Of a DNA stretch of 64,000 nucleotides, positions 16,164 to 24,306 are shown piece after piece. This DNA comes from Nonomuraea roseoviolacea subsp. carminata (GTDB taxonomy: Bacteria > Actinomycetota > Actinomycetes > Streptosporangiales > Streptosporangiaceae). Numbering within the stretch: the first letter of the stretch is position 1; the number at the start of each line of letters is the position of its first letter. Both the position numbers and the translations under genes were made by a program. The stretch covers positions 4,278,001 through 4,342,000 of the forward strand of contig NZ_JAMZEC010000001.1 in assembly GCF_024172185.1 (NCBI RefSeq), read 5' to 3'. The notes under the pieces are model-generated. The model was not told the origin of the DNA, made no database searches, and was given only the letters and a program-made list of their open reading frames with translations.

Positions 16164-17198
16164 GTGAAGGTCCTCATCTCCGGTGCCAGTGTGGCCGGGC
16201 CCGCCCTGGCGTACTGGCTGCACCGCCACGGCTTCGAGGTGACGGTGGTGGAGCGCGCCCCCGCGCCGCGCGACAGCGGGTACGCGGTGGACTTCCGCGG
16301 CGCCGCCTTCGACGTGCTGGACGGGATGGGCATCCTGGAGGAGGTGCGCGGGCACGAGACCATGATGCGCGGCACAGATCTGGTGGACGAGGAGGGGCGC
16401 AAGACCGGGGAGCTGCCGGCCGAGGCGTTCGCCGGCGACCTGGAGGTGCCCAAGCGCGAGCTGACCCGGATCCTGTACCGCCTCACCGAGGGGGACGTCC
16501 GGTACGTGTTCGGCGACTCCATCAGCCGTATCGACCAGGACGACTCGGGCGCGCGGGTGGAGTTCGAGCGCGGCGAGCCCGGCGTCTACGACCTCGTCGT
16601 GGGCGCCGACGGCGTGTACTCCACGGTGCGGCGGCTGGCCTTCGGCCCGCACGAGCGGTTCGTCCGCCACCTCGGCATGTCCGGCGTCGGCTTCACCACG
16701 GCCAACCACCTCGCCCTGGACCACCGGGGAGTGCTGCAGACCGCCCAGGGCAGGGCCGTCTACCTGTTCAGCGCGGCCGACGCCGACCGGATGACGGTCA
16801 GCATGTCGTTCGGCACCGACTCGGCCGAGCTCGACCTCATGGAGCGCGACCGCCAGGAGGAGATCGTGCGCGAGCGCATGGCCGGAGCGGGCTGGGTGGT
16901 GCCGCGCCTGGTGGAGGACATGGCCGCCGCCTCCGACTTCCTCTTCTCCTCGGCGTGCCAGGTGGAGATGGAGCGCTGGTCGGACGGCCGCGTCGTGCTG
17001 GTCGGCGACGCGGGGTACTGCGCCGCGCCGACCTCGGGCATGGGCACCTCGCAGGCCCTCATCGGCGCGCACACGCTGGCCCGGCACCTGGCCGCCTCGG
17101 CCGCCTCGGCCGGTGGACACGCCGCCGCGTTCCAGGCGTACGAGGAGGAGCTGCGGCCGTACGTGCTGGAGAACCAGAAGCACGGCCGCGTCGGATGA
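16164..17198 (+). CDS. FAD-dependent monooxygenase (group A, TetX/PHBH-like)
   Basis: A 344-residue flavoprotein. The FAD site GASVAGP is at residues 7-13, after VLIS. The DG motif is LVVGADGVYSTVR and the second FAD motif is VVLVGDAGYCAAPTSGMG. An Arg in VPKRELTRIL (about 100) fits the FAD-contacting position. These enzymes hydroxylate aromatic or polyketide substrates using NAD(P)H and oxygen, and some inactivate drugs (TetX, Rox). The divergent LysR regulator suggests substrate-induced expression. The gene ends at a strong hairpin terminator. The exact substrate cannot be told. Confidence 0.88.
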   Translation: MKVLISGASVAGPALAYWLHRHGFEVTVVERAPAPRDSGYAVDFRGAAFDVLDGMGILEEVRGHETMMRGTDLVDEEGRKTGELPAEAFAGDLEVPKRELTRILYRLTEGDVRYVFGDSISRIDQDDSGARVEFERGEPGVYDLVVGADGVYSTVRRLAFGPHERFVRHLGMSGVGFTTANHLALDHRGVLQTAQGRAVYLFSAADADRMTVSMSFGTDSAELDLMERDRQEEIVRERMAGAGWVVPRLVEDMAAASDFLFSSACQVEMERWSDGRVVLVGDAGYCAAPTSGMGTSQALIGAHTLARHLAASAASAGGHAAAFQAYEEELRPYVLENQKHGRVG

Positions 17199-17204
17199 CA
17201 CACC

Positions 17205-17227
17205 GGACCGGAGATTTTCTCCGGTCC
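17205..17227 (+). terminator. hairpin terminator after the monooxygenase gene
   Basis: A perfect 10-bp stem, GGACCGGAGA (17205-17214) with TCTCCGGTCC (17218-17227), a 3-nt loop, followed by ATTT. It begins 7 nt after the stop codon. Confidence 0.8.
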
Positions 17228-17300
17228 ATTTCCCCGGCCATCGGGAAGCCTATGAAAAACGAGGCTGGGAAACGGGAAGAGCCTGTGGTTTCCTTGCCGC

Positions 17301-18497
17301 GTGCGTGGTGATCTTCTGGATCTCGTTCTGCTCGCCATGGCGATCGGATTCGGCGTCTCGGGTTACCGGCAGGGATTCGTCCTCGGGGTGATGAGTTTCG
17401 TCGGGTTCGTCGGCGGGTGCGTGTTCGGCGTGTACGTCGCGCCGCCCGTCGCCGCGGCGCTGGTCGACGGGGACGTCATGCAGACCCTGGTCGCGGTCGT
17501 GGTCGTGCTGGTCGCGGCGCTGCTGGGCCAGCTCGTCTGCTCCACGCTGGGCGCCGTGGCGCGTTCCCACGTGCGGGAACGACAACGGGCCAGGCTGCTG
17601 GACGCGATAGGCGGCACAATCGCCGGGGTCCTGTCGGTGCTCGCCATTTCCTGGATGGTGGGCAGCCTGCTGGTCTCCAGCACATTCGCGCCGGTCGTGG
17701 AACAGATTCGCGGCTCGCTGTTATTGTCGGCCGTCGACCACGCGATGCCCGACGGCGTGCGCGCCTGGCAGAAACCGTTCAAGAAATTCATCGACCGGTC
17801 CGAATTCCCGCCCGTGCTGGACGCCATCAGGGGCGACGACGTCACCGTTGACGTCCGCCCGCCCGACCCGGCGGTGCTGAACGCCGCCGGGCTCCAGCAG
17901 GCGCGTCCGGGCATCGTGCAGGTGCGGGGCACCGCGCGTTCCTGCGACAAGCAGATCGAGGGCACCGGGTTCGTGTTCGCGCCCGACCACGTCATGACGA
18001 ACGCGCACGTCGTCGCCGGCGTGGACACCGCGCTCCAGATCATCGACCACACCGGGCAGTCCCGCCCGGCCACGGTGGTGCGCTTCAACCCGCGGCGCGA
18101 CGTCGCGATCCTCTACGTGCCCGGCGCCGGCCTGCCGCCGCTCGCCTTCCACGGCGAGGCCGCCAAGGGCGACGACGCCATCGTGGCCGGCTATCCCCAG
18201 GGGCAGGGGTACGCGCCGCGTCCCGCCCGGATCGCCGCCCGGAAGAAGGCCAGCATCCCCGACATCTACCGCGAGAAGGACGTGACGCGGGACGTCTACC
18301 TCATCCGCGGCACGGTCCAACCCGGCAATTCCGGCGGGCCGCTGCTCACCCCGGACGGGCAGGTGCTGGGCGTGGTCTTCGCCGCCGTGACCGGCAAGGC
18401 CGAGACGGCGTACGCGCTGACCGCCTCGGAGGTGTCCGCCGACGCCCGCATGGCCGCCACGGCGACCGCGCCGGCGGGCACCCGCGGGTGCGACTAG
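17301..18497 (+). CDS. marP: MarP-like membrane serine protease (CvpA + trypsin-like domain)
   Basis: A 398-residue protein starting at GTG 17301. Four hydrophobic helices at about 5-130 form a CvpA/colicin V production-type membrane domain. A trypsin-like protease domain follows at about 200-390. The triad is visible: His236 (TNAHVV), Asp267 (RRDVAIL), Ser344 (PGNSGGP). Cys215 and Cys397 sit where Mycobacterium tuberculosis MarP has its Cys214-Cys395 disulfide, so redox or oxidative activation is probably conserved. MarP is a periplasmic protease needed for acid and oxidative stress survival through cell-wall hydrolase processing. The gene stands alone. Confidence 0.93.
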   Translation: MRGDLLDLVLLAMAIGFGVSGYRQGFVLGVMSFVGFVGGCVFGVYVAPPVAAALVDGDVMQTLVAVVVVLVAALLGQLVCSTLGAVARSHVRERQRARLLDAIGGTIAGVLSVLAISWMVGSLLVSSTFAPVVEQIRGSLLLSAVDHAMPDGVRAWQKPFKKFIDRSEFPPVLDAIRGDDVTVDVRPPDPAVLNAAGLQQARPGIVQVRGTARSCDKQIEGTGFVFAPDHVMTNAHVVAGVDTALQIIDHTGQSRPATVVRFNPRRDVAILYVPGAGLPPLAFHGEAAKGDDAIVAGYPQGQGYAPRPARIAARKKASIPDIYREKDVTRDVYLIRGTVQPGNSGGPLLTPDGQVLGVVFAAVTGKAETAYALTASEVSADARMAATATAPAGTRGCD

Positions 18498-18690
18498 CCC
18501 GGCCCGGCTGCACCCATCCGGTGGAGCGGCCACACCGGCTGCTCCATCCGGTGTAGCCGGTACTCCGGACGGTGCGCCCTCAAGTGACGGCCGACGGAGG
18601 ACGCGCCGCCGCCGTGGCCCGCCCTAGCGTTGCGCCGGCGATCTCCGAGCGGGGATCGCCCACGCACGTCGCATTCACAGAGGAGCCACC

Positions 18691-19116
18691 ATGAAGAGGG
18701 CATCGATCGCCACGGTCACCGGGCTGATCCTGACGGCGGGCCTGCTGGGGCAGGGAGCCGCCGGCGCGTCCGCCGCCGACACGTCGGGGCCCGCCAACGT
18801 CGCCGCCGCCACGACGGCCGCGCCGAAGCCGCCGAAGGGCGCCCGAGCGGTGGTCCAGGTCAGCCCCAACCCCACGACCAGGCGGGGCCAGGAGATCACG
18901 ATCACCGGCAACTGCGGGGGAGGCCAGAAGCTCAAGGAGGTGATCGGCGGAGTCACCCAGAGGCCGGTCCTGACGAACATCCGCATCATCGACGACAATC
19001 CTGAAGGATTCGTGGCGAAGGCCACCCTCGCCCGCGAGGTCGGCAATGGCGTCGGCCCCATCATGGTGAGCTGCGGCGACGAGATGGGCGTGACCCTCCT
19101 GGTCACCCACGTCTGA
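18691..19116 (+). CDS. small secreted protein, unknown function
   Basis: A 141-residue protein with a clear Sec signal peptide (MKRASIATVTGLILTAGLLG..., cleavage likely after ASA at about 28). An Ala/Pro/Thr linker follows, then a domain of about 90 residues with two Cys (ITGNCGGGQ and IMVSCGDEMG) that could form a disulfide. The fold could be a small Ig-like or Big-type beta domain (VQVSPNPTTRRGQEITITGNC), a pattern common in actinobacterial surface proteins. AGGAGCC lies before the ATG. It is directly upstream of a two-component system with 35 nt between, so it may be part of the signalled output. Confidence 0.75.
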   Translation: MKRASIATVTGLILTAGLLGQGAAGASAADTSGPANVAAATTAAPKPPKGARAVVQVSPNPTTRRGQEITITGNCGGGQKLKEVIGGVTQRPVLTNIRIIDDNPEGFVAKATLAREVGNGVGPIMVSCGDEMGVTLLVTHV

Positions 19117-19151
19117 CCCTCCCGGCCATCAACGCAGAAAGGTCCGTCCTC

Positions 19152-20321
19152 TTGGCCGCCATCCCCACACCACGACAGGCCGTGACCCCCACACCGCGGC
19201 AACCGGCCACGGTCCGCCACGCGGCCAGGCTCGCGGACGCCGCCCTCGCCGCGCTCACCGTGGTGGGCGTCATGACCGGCGTCCTGGCCGCCGAGGTGCA
19301 CGAGTCACCCTGGGAGGGCCTGATCCAGCTCTCGTTGTTCCTGGGTGCGCTCATGTTCGTGCGGCGCCGCCTGCCCATGACGGTCCTCCTGCTGTCCATC
19401 GCGGCGATCTTCGTCTACCGCGCCGGCAGCCACTTCCAGGGCGGCTGGATCTGGCCCGCGTGGGCCGCGTACTTCAGCGCCGCCACGACCCGGCACGTGC
19501 GGTGGGTGGCGCTCGTCGGCGTCGCCCAGCTCGTTCACGCGACCGTCGACTTCTGGCCGGTCCTCGACAGGAACGTCGGCCGCTTCGTCATCCACATCGC
19601 GGGCGAGGGTCTGCTGCTGGTGCTCTTCATCACCGCAGGTCTGGCGTACGCGAGCGTCGCGCGCTGGCGGGAGCGGCTGCGGGAGAGCGACGGCCGCGCC
19701 CGCGACGCCGAGGAACGGCTGCGGGTCTCCCGCGAGGTGCACGACATCGTCGCCCACACCCTTGCGGTCGTCGGCGTTCAGCTCAACGTCGCCGCCGACG
19801 CGCTGCAGGAGGCCCCGGACGAGGCCGCCGCCGCGCTGCGCCTGGCGCAGAACGTCCGGAACCGCGCGATGGCCGACCTCGCCTCGCTCATCGGCGTCCT
19901 GCGCGACGGCCCCGGCGACACCGCTCCCCAGCCGGACCTGGCCGCACTGCACATGCTCGCCGCCGACGCCCGGGCCGCCGGTCTCGACGTGGTCCTCGAC
20001 GAGCGCGGCGACCCCTCGGCGGTCCCGGCCGCGCCGGCCGTGGCCGTCCATCGCGTCGTCCAGGAGGCGCTGACCAACACGCTGAAGCACGCCGGGGCGT
20101 CCAAGGTCGAGGTGATCGTCGAGTACGGGGCCCGGTCCGTCACCGTCGAGATCAAGGACGACGGACGGGCCGGCCATGACGGCTCCGGGATCATGGAGAG
20201 GCACGGCCTCATCGGCATGCGGGAGCGGGTGAGCGCGCTCGGGGGCTCGCTCACCGTGGGCCCCGTACCGGACGGTTTCGCGGTGCGGGCGGAGATCCCC
20301 GTGGCAGGCTCGAAGGCATGA
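19152..20321 (+). CDS. sensor histidine kinase (NarL/DesK-type, HisKA_3)
   Basis: A 389-residue protein with TTG as the likely start (19152), behind GAAAGG. Hydrophobic helices between about 28 and 170 (four to five) form a membrane sensor without a large outside domain. The HisKA_3 domain has its phospho-accepting His197 in RVSREVHDIVAHTLAVVG. The HATPase domain has the N-box EALTNTLKHAG and a G-box near MRERVSALGGSL. Such kinases sense membrane or cell-envelope state. The response regulator gene overlaps by ATGA. It autophosphorylates and passes phosphate to that regulator. Confidence 0.9.
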   Translation: MAAIPTPRQAVTPTPRQPATVRHAARLADAALAALTVVGVMTGVLAAEVHESPWEGLIQLSLFLGALMFVRRRLPMTVLLLSIAAIFVYRAGSHFQGGWIWPAWAAYFSAATTRHVRWVALVGVAQLVHATVDFWPVLDRNVGRFVIHIAGEGLLLVLFITAGLAYASVARWRERLRESDGRARDAEERLRVSREVHDIVAHTLAVVGVQLNVAADALQEAPDEAAAALRLAQNVRNRAMADLASLIGVLRDGPGDTAPQPDLAALHMLAADARAAGLDVVLDERGDPSAVPAAPAVAVHRVVQEALTNTLKHAGASKVEVIVEYGARSVTVEIKDDGRAGHDGSGIMERHGLIGMRERVSALGGSLTVGPVPDGFAVRAEIPVAGSKA

Positions 20322-21004
20322 CGATCAAGGTGCTGCTCGCCGACGACCAGGCGCTCGTCCGGGCCGGGTTCCGCAGCCTGCTGTCCCGTTCCCGGGACAT
20401 CACGGTCGTCGGCGAGGCCGCCACCGGGGAGGAGGTGGTGGCGCTGGCGGCGAGCACCCGGCCCGACGTCGTCCTCATGGACATCCGCATGCCGGGCGGC
20501 GACGGCATCACCGCCACCCGGCGCATCCTCACCGGCCCCGCCGGGTCCGCCTGCCGGGTGGTCATCCTCACCACGTTCGACACCGACGAGCACGTCTTCG
20601 CCGCGCTGCGCGCCGGAGCCAGCGGCTTCCTCACCAAGGAGGTCGAGCCCGCCGAGCTGCGCCGCGCGGTCGCCGCCGTCGCGGCGGGCGACGCCCTGCT
20701 GTCCCCGGGCGTCACCCGCCGCGTGATCGAGCAGTTCGCCCACCGGCAGGACCCGGCTCCCGGCGACGGGCGGCGGCTGGCCGCCCTCACCGCGCGGGAA
20801 CTGGAGGCGGTCCGGCTCGTGTCTCTCGGGCTGTCCAACGTCCAGATCGCCGAGCGCCTGGTCATCAGCCCGCTCACCGCCAAGACCCACATCACCAGGG
20901 CCATCGCCAAGCTCGGCGTGCGCGACCGGGTCCAGCTCGTCATCCTCGCGTACGAGAGCGGCCTGGTCCGGCCCTCGGGACGGGCCGGGCCGCCGCCCGT
21001 CTAG
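20318..21004 (+). CDS. NarL/FixJ-family response regulator
   Basis: A 228-residue protein overlapping the kinase gene by 4 nt. In the receiver domain, the acidic pair DD at 9-10 precedes phospho-acceptor Asp55 (VVLMDIRMPGGDG), with Thr in TTFDTD and Lys in LTKEVEP. The LuxR-type HTH lies at about 150-215 (ALTARELEAVRLVSLGLSNVQIAERLVISPLTAKTHITRAIAKLG). It is the cognate partner of the upstream kinase. Targets are not identifiable; autoregulation or control of the small secreted protein gene just upstream is possible. Confidence 0.93.
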   Translation: MTIKVLLADDQALVRAGFRSLLSRSRDITVVGEAATGEEVVALAASTRPDVVLMDIRMPGGDGITATRRILTGPAGSACRVVILTTFDTDEHVFAALRAGASGFLTKEVEPAELRRAVAAVAAGDALLSPGVTRRVIEQFAHRQDPAPGDGRRLAALTARELEAVRLVSLGLSNVQIAERLVISPLTAKTHITRAIAKLGVRDRVQLVILAYESGLVRPSGRAGPPPV

Positions 21005-21224
21005 TGGTACTTGTAGAGCCGGTACATGCTCATCGCCACGCCGCCGAGGTAGTACTCCGCGCGGGCCGCGTCGAGGTGCACACCTGTGAGAGGGCCCGGG
21101 CCGAGGCCGGGGTGAGGCGGGTCGCCCCGCGCACCGGGTACTTCGTGGCGTCGCGGACCGTCTTCCAGTGGCTCGTCCTGACGTGGTGGCCGCCCTGGTG
21201 GACCGAGGCCCTCTCAGGAGTCAC
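21001..21224 (-). pseudogene. frameshifted 3' remnant of an unidentified gene
   Basis: Two reading frames on the minus strand look protein-like but do not connect. Frame A (from GTG at 21224) reads HHVRTSHWKTVRDATKYPV and RGATRLTPASARALSQ, then turns into nonsense. Frame B, one frame off, contains VHLDAARAEYYLGGVAMSM and YRLYKYH and ends at TAG 21001-21003. The join falls near 21090. I infer a decayed gene that lost its 5' part and gained an indel. A short genuine protein in either frame is the alternative. Confidence 0.4.
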
Positions 21225-21819
21225 CGGGCTGTGCCTCGGTGGGACGTTCCGGGCGTTCCGGTGGTTCCGGGGGTGTCGTCCAGCGGATCTCGCCGTCCTG
21301 CCACACGTCCGTGGGGGAGAGGCCGGCTGAGGCGGCCACGGCGGCCGACGCCGCGTGGCCGGGGTGGATGTGCGCGACGACCGTACGCACCCCGGCCGCC
21401 CGCAGCCAGGCGACCAGCCCGCGCGCGGCCTCGGTGGCGACGCCGCGCCCCTGCCACGGGGTGCCGACCACCCACGCGACCTCGGCCGCGGCCCGCCGGT
21501 GCTCGACGGTGGCCTGTACGGTGCCGGCCAGGCGGCCCTCGCCGCGTACCCGGATCACCCAGTTGAGCCACGACACGGCCGGATCGGGCGACCCGGCGGC
21601 CAGGCGGGCGTAGCGGGCCCGCAGGGCGTCCTCGTCCAGCGGCGCGCCGCCGATGAACGCGTGCAGGGCCGGATCGGCGAGGACCACGGCCATCTCGGCG
21701 GCGTGCCCGACGTTCAGCGGGAGCAGATCGAACCGATCGGTCGCGATGGACGTGATCGTGAGGGGCGGCTCGCCTCCATCTACCTGGAGGCGGATCTTCC
21801 TGACTATTGTGATCTCCAT
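21214..21819 (-). CDS. GNAT-family N-acetyltransferase
   Basis: A 201-residue GNAT protein. The acetyl-CoA-binding motif A reads EVAWVVGTPWQGRGVATEAARGLVAWL (a Q/RxxGxG/A pattern, about 120-145). Motif B follows (VVAHIHPGHAASAAVAASAGLSPTD). The N-terminal 20 residues look weak, so the true start may be internal. The acceptor could be an amine metabolite or a ribosomal protein (RimJ/RimL-like); I cannot decide. It is divergent from the Ser/Thr kinase gene with only 20 nt between the starts. Confidence 0.85.
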   Translation of the reverse strand: MEITIVRKIRLQVDGGEPPLTITSIATDRFDLLPLNVGHAAEMAVVLADPALHAFIGGAPLDEDALRARYARLAAGSPDPAVSWLNWVIRVRGEGRLAGTVQATVEHRRAAAEVAWVVGTPWQGRGVATEAARGLVAWLRAAGVRTVVAHIHPGHAASAAVAASAGLSPTDVWQDGEIRWTTPPEPPERPERPTEAQPGDS

Positions 21820-21839
21820 CTTCCGGAGGGGGAAAGCGG

Positions 21840-23750
21840 TTGAAGGCGGACGGGCCCGAGGTTTCGCTGGGCAGCGGGTACGTGCTCCTGGACGAGATCG
21901 GCGCCGGCGGCATGGGCACCGTCTGGCGGGCGCGGCACCGGGACTCCGGCGAGATCGTGGCGGTCAAGCTGCTGCGTGACGGCCTCGCCGCCGACCAGGA
22001 TCTCGTGCTGCGCTTCATCCAGGAACGTCAGGTGATGCGCACCTTAAGCCATCCCCACATTGTCACGGTCCGCGACTTCGTCGTCGAGGGCGAGCGCCTG
22101 GCCCTGGTGATGGACCTCGTCGAGGGCGGCGACCTGCGCGCGCTGATCCAGCGGCGCGGCACCCTGCCCCCGGCGGAGGCGGCGGCGCTGCTGGCGCAGA
22201 TCGCCGGGGCGCTGGCCGCCGCGCACGAGATCGGCGTCGTCCACCGCGACGTCAAGCCGGGCAACGTCCTGCTCGACCGGGCCACCGGCCAGGTGCGGCT
22301 CACCGACTTCGGCGTGGCCCGCATCCTGCACGGTCCCGGTATCACCCAGACCAGTGCCGTCATCGGCACGCCCGTGTACCTGGCGCCCGAGGTGGCCGAC
22401 GGCGACGCCGCGACGCCGGCCGTGGACGTGTACGCCCTCGGGCTGATTCTGTACGAGCTGCTCGCCGGGCGTCCGCCGTTCGTGGGGGAGCACCCGATGG
22501 TGCTGATCCGGCAGCACGCGATGGCCACGCCGCGGCGGCTGCCCGGGATGCCGGACCCGCTGTGGGCGATCGTCTCGGCGTGCGCGGCCAAGGACCCGGC
22601 CGCGCGTCCCGCCGCGGCGGCGGTCGTGGCGGCGCTGCGCGCGGCCGCGCCCGCGCTGGCGGGACTCGCGGCGCTGCCACCGGTCGCGCGGGGCGAGGCC
22701 CCGTCGGTCACGTCCGAGCCGCTGGGCCCGCAGATCCCGCCCGCGCCCCCAGCGCCTCAAGCGCCCGCACCGCCCGCGACCGCACCGTCCGCGACCGCAC
22801 CGCCCGCGACCGCACGGCCTGCGACCGCACCGCCCGCCCCCGGCCCGTCCGTCCCGCCATCGCTCACGCCCACTCCGACCGGCCCGGCTCCGACCGGCCC
22901 GGCTCCGACCGGCCCGGCTCCGACCGGCCCGGCTCCGACCGGCCCGGCTCCGACCGGCCCGGCTCCGACCGGCCCCACCGCACCTTCTCCGAGGCGTTCG
23001 CGCAAGCGGGTGGTCGTGCTCTCGGCCGCCGGGGCGGCCCTGGCGGTCAGCGCCGCGGCCGTCGCCTACGTGGCCCCCTGGCGCTCACCCGGCACCGCGG
23101 CGGCCCAGAACGTCGCGACCCAGCCGCCGCTCGCCGTCCAGTCCACCCCCACGACGCCCGTCACCACCCCGGGGAAGAGCGCCGAGCGCAAGGGCGGCAC
23201 GGCCCGGCAGGTGCGCGACAGCACCACCGCCGAGCCCGCCGACCCCCCGTCCACCCAGCCGAGGAAGAAGACCGCCACCCACGAGCCGGCCCCCGGGCCC
23301 ACCAAGCGCGTCACCTCGCCCGAGCCGCACCCCACCGACGAGACGGACGACGTCAAGCCCGACGACGGCACGAAGACCGACACCACGGGCACGACGCCGG
23401 ACTGGCGGTGCCGCTCCTGGGTCTCCGCGGGACCCGGCACCAGCGCGCTGATGTCGCCGTGCATCGCCGTGGTGGGCGACACGATCCTGATCAAGGGCAA
23501 GCTCAAGAAGGCCGCACCGGGCGAGTGGAACATCCACGTGCAGCTCTACAACACCGAGGCCGAGCACGTCTCCGCTCAGCCGTCCATCTGCAAGGACGTC
23601 CGGCCCGCGGCCAACGGCGTCGCCATGTGCGGCCCGTTCAGGCTGCACGTGGCCAAGGTCGGGCAACTTCAGGACGTGCGTCAGCGGTGGAAGGCCGCCG
23701 GCACACTCATGTGGGGCGGCGGCAAGGAGAGTCCCACCGTCACCTGGTAG
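21840..23750 (+). CDS. receptor-like Ser/Thr protein kinase (PknB-type)
   Basis: A 636-residue protein starting at TTG 21840, behind a GGAGGGGG site. The kinase domain covers about 13-270: Gly loop GAGGMG, Lys43, HRD Asp137 (VVHRDVKPGN), DFG Asp156, APE and the activation loop are all intact. A Pro/Ala/Thr linker (295-385) includes a TGPAP pentapeptide repeated six times. A transmembrane helix lies at 391-410. The outside part has a Thr/Pro stalk and an approximately 110-residue C-terminal domain with four Cys (WRCRSW, MSPCIAV, SICKDV, AMCGPF), not PASTA. It should sense an extracellular signal through this Cys-containing domain. Autophosphorylation in the activation loop is expected. Confidence 0.93.
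   Translation: MKADGPEVSLGSGYVLLDEIGAGGMGTVWRARHRDSGEIVAVKLLRDGLAADQDLVLRFIQERQVMRTLSHPHIVTVRDFVVEGERLALVMDLVEGGDLRALIQRRGTLPPAEAAALLAQIAGALAAAHEIGVVHRDVKPGNVLLDRATGQVRLTDFGVARILHGPGITQTSAVIGTPVYLAPEVADGDAATPAVDVYALGLILYELLAGRPPFVGEHPMVLIRQHAMATPRRLPGMPDPLWAIVSACAAKDPAARPAAAAVVAALRAAAPALAGLAALPPVARGEAPSVTSEPLGPQIPPAPPAPQAPAPPATAPSATAPPATARPATAPPAPGPSVPPSLTPTPTGPAPTGPAPTGPAPTGPAPTGPAPTGPAPTGPTAPSPRRSRKRVVVLSAAGAALAVSAAAVAYVAPWRSPGTAAAQNVATQPPLAVQSTPTTPVTTPGKSAERKGGTARQVRDSTTAEPADPPSTQPRKKTATHEPAPGPTKRVTSPEPHPTDETDDVKPDDGTKTDTTGTTPDWRCRSWVSAGPGTSALMSPCIAVVGDTILIKGKLKKAAPGEWNIHVQLYNTEAEHVSAQPSICKDVRPAANGVAMCGPFRLHVAKVGQLQDVRQRWKAAGTLMWGGGKESPTVTW
22875..22976 (+). repeat. 15-bp tandem repeat in the Ser/Thr kinase linker
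   Basis: Six exact copies of CCGACCGGCCCGGCT from 22875 to 22964, plus a partial seventh, encode (P)TGPAP repeats. The copies are identical at DNA level, which implies recent slippage or expansion and possible length polymorphism. Confidence 0.95.
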
Positions 23751-23797
23751 CCGATACCCGGTGGCCACGACAGGGCGCAGGCTGGGATCATCGGGAC

Positions 23798-24250
23798 ATG
23801 TCCACGGCCTTCGCGATCATCTCCCTGCTGTTCAACGGGCTCATGGCCGGGCTCTTCTACGTCTTCTCGACCACGATCATGCCCGCCTTCGCCGCCATCG
23901 AGCCGGCTCAGGCCACGGCGGCCATGCGGAGCATCAACAGGACGATCCTCAACCCGCTGTTCCTGCCGGTCTTCCTGCTGGCGCCCGTGGCGTCGCTGGT
24001 GGCCGGGGTGCTCCTGCTCGTCGGCGGCGCATCCGCGGCGGGCGTCCTGTTCCTGGCGGCGGCGGCCGTCTACCTGCTCGGCACGCTGGCGACGACGGCG
24101 CTGCTCAACGTGCCGATGAACAACGCGCTGGAGGCGGGCGGCCTGGACTGGCCCGCGTACGCGCCGCGCTGGACGACGTGGAACCACGTGCGCAGCCTGT
24201 CGTGCGCCGCCGCCCTCGTGCTGGGGGGCGTGGCTCTCACCCTCGTCTAG
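23798..24250 (+). CDS. DUF1772 (anthrone oxygenase-family) membrane protein
   Basis: A 150-residue protein with four hydrophobic helices. It opens FAIISLLFNGLMAGLFYVFSTTIMPAF and has the family's NxxxNPLFLPVF segment, NVPMNNAL before helix 4, and WNHVRSLSC near the end. This is the DUF1772 pattern; the conserved polar residues in the helices are shared with fungal anthrone oxygenases, but most bacterial members have no proven function. It is preceded by the kinase gene (47 nt) and followed by a strong hairpin. Confidence 0.88.
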   Translation: MSTAFAIISLLFNGLMAGLFYVFSTTIMPAFAAIEPAQATAAMRSINRTILNPLFLPVFLLAPVASLVAGVLLLVGGASAAGVLFLAAAAVYLLGTLATTALLNVPMNNALEAGGLDWPAYAPRWTTWNHVRSLSCAAALVLGGVALTLV

Positions 24251-24255
24251 GGCAC

Positions 24256-24288
24256 GATCGGTACGGCTTCGAGGCGGCCGTACCGATC
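24256..24288. terminator. bidirectional hairpin between DUF1772 gene and lpdA
   Basis: A perfect 12-bp stem, GATCGGTACGGC (24256-24267) with GCCGTACCGATC (24277-24288), and a 9-nt loop. It lies between two convergent genes. No strong T tract. Confidence 0.7.
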
Positions 24289-24306
24289 TCGTCTGTCGTC
24301 CAGGAC

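Noticed and set aside
18498..18690. Repeated CATCCGGTG blocks upstream of the small secreted protein gene as an operator
   Set aside because: Two direct copies and a weak GGAGC/GCTCC hairpin are present, but there is no symmetry or promoter spacing convincing enough to report as a site.
22875..22976. CRISPR-like short repeats in the kinase linker
   Set aside because: The 15-bp units are contiguous with no spacers and translate as TGPAP in frame.
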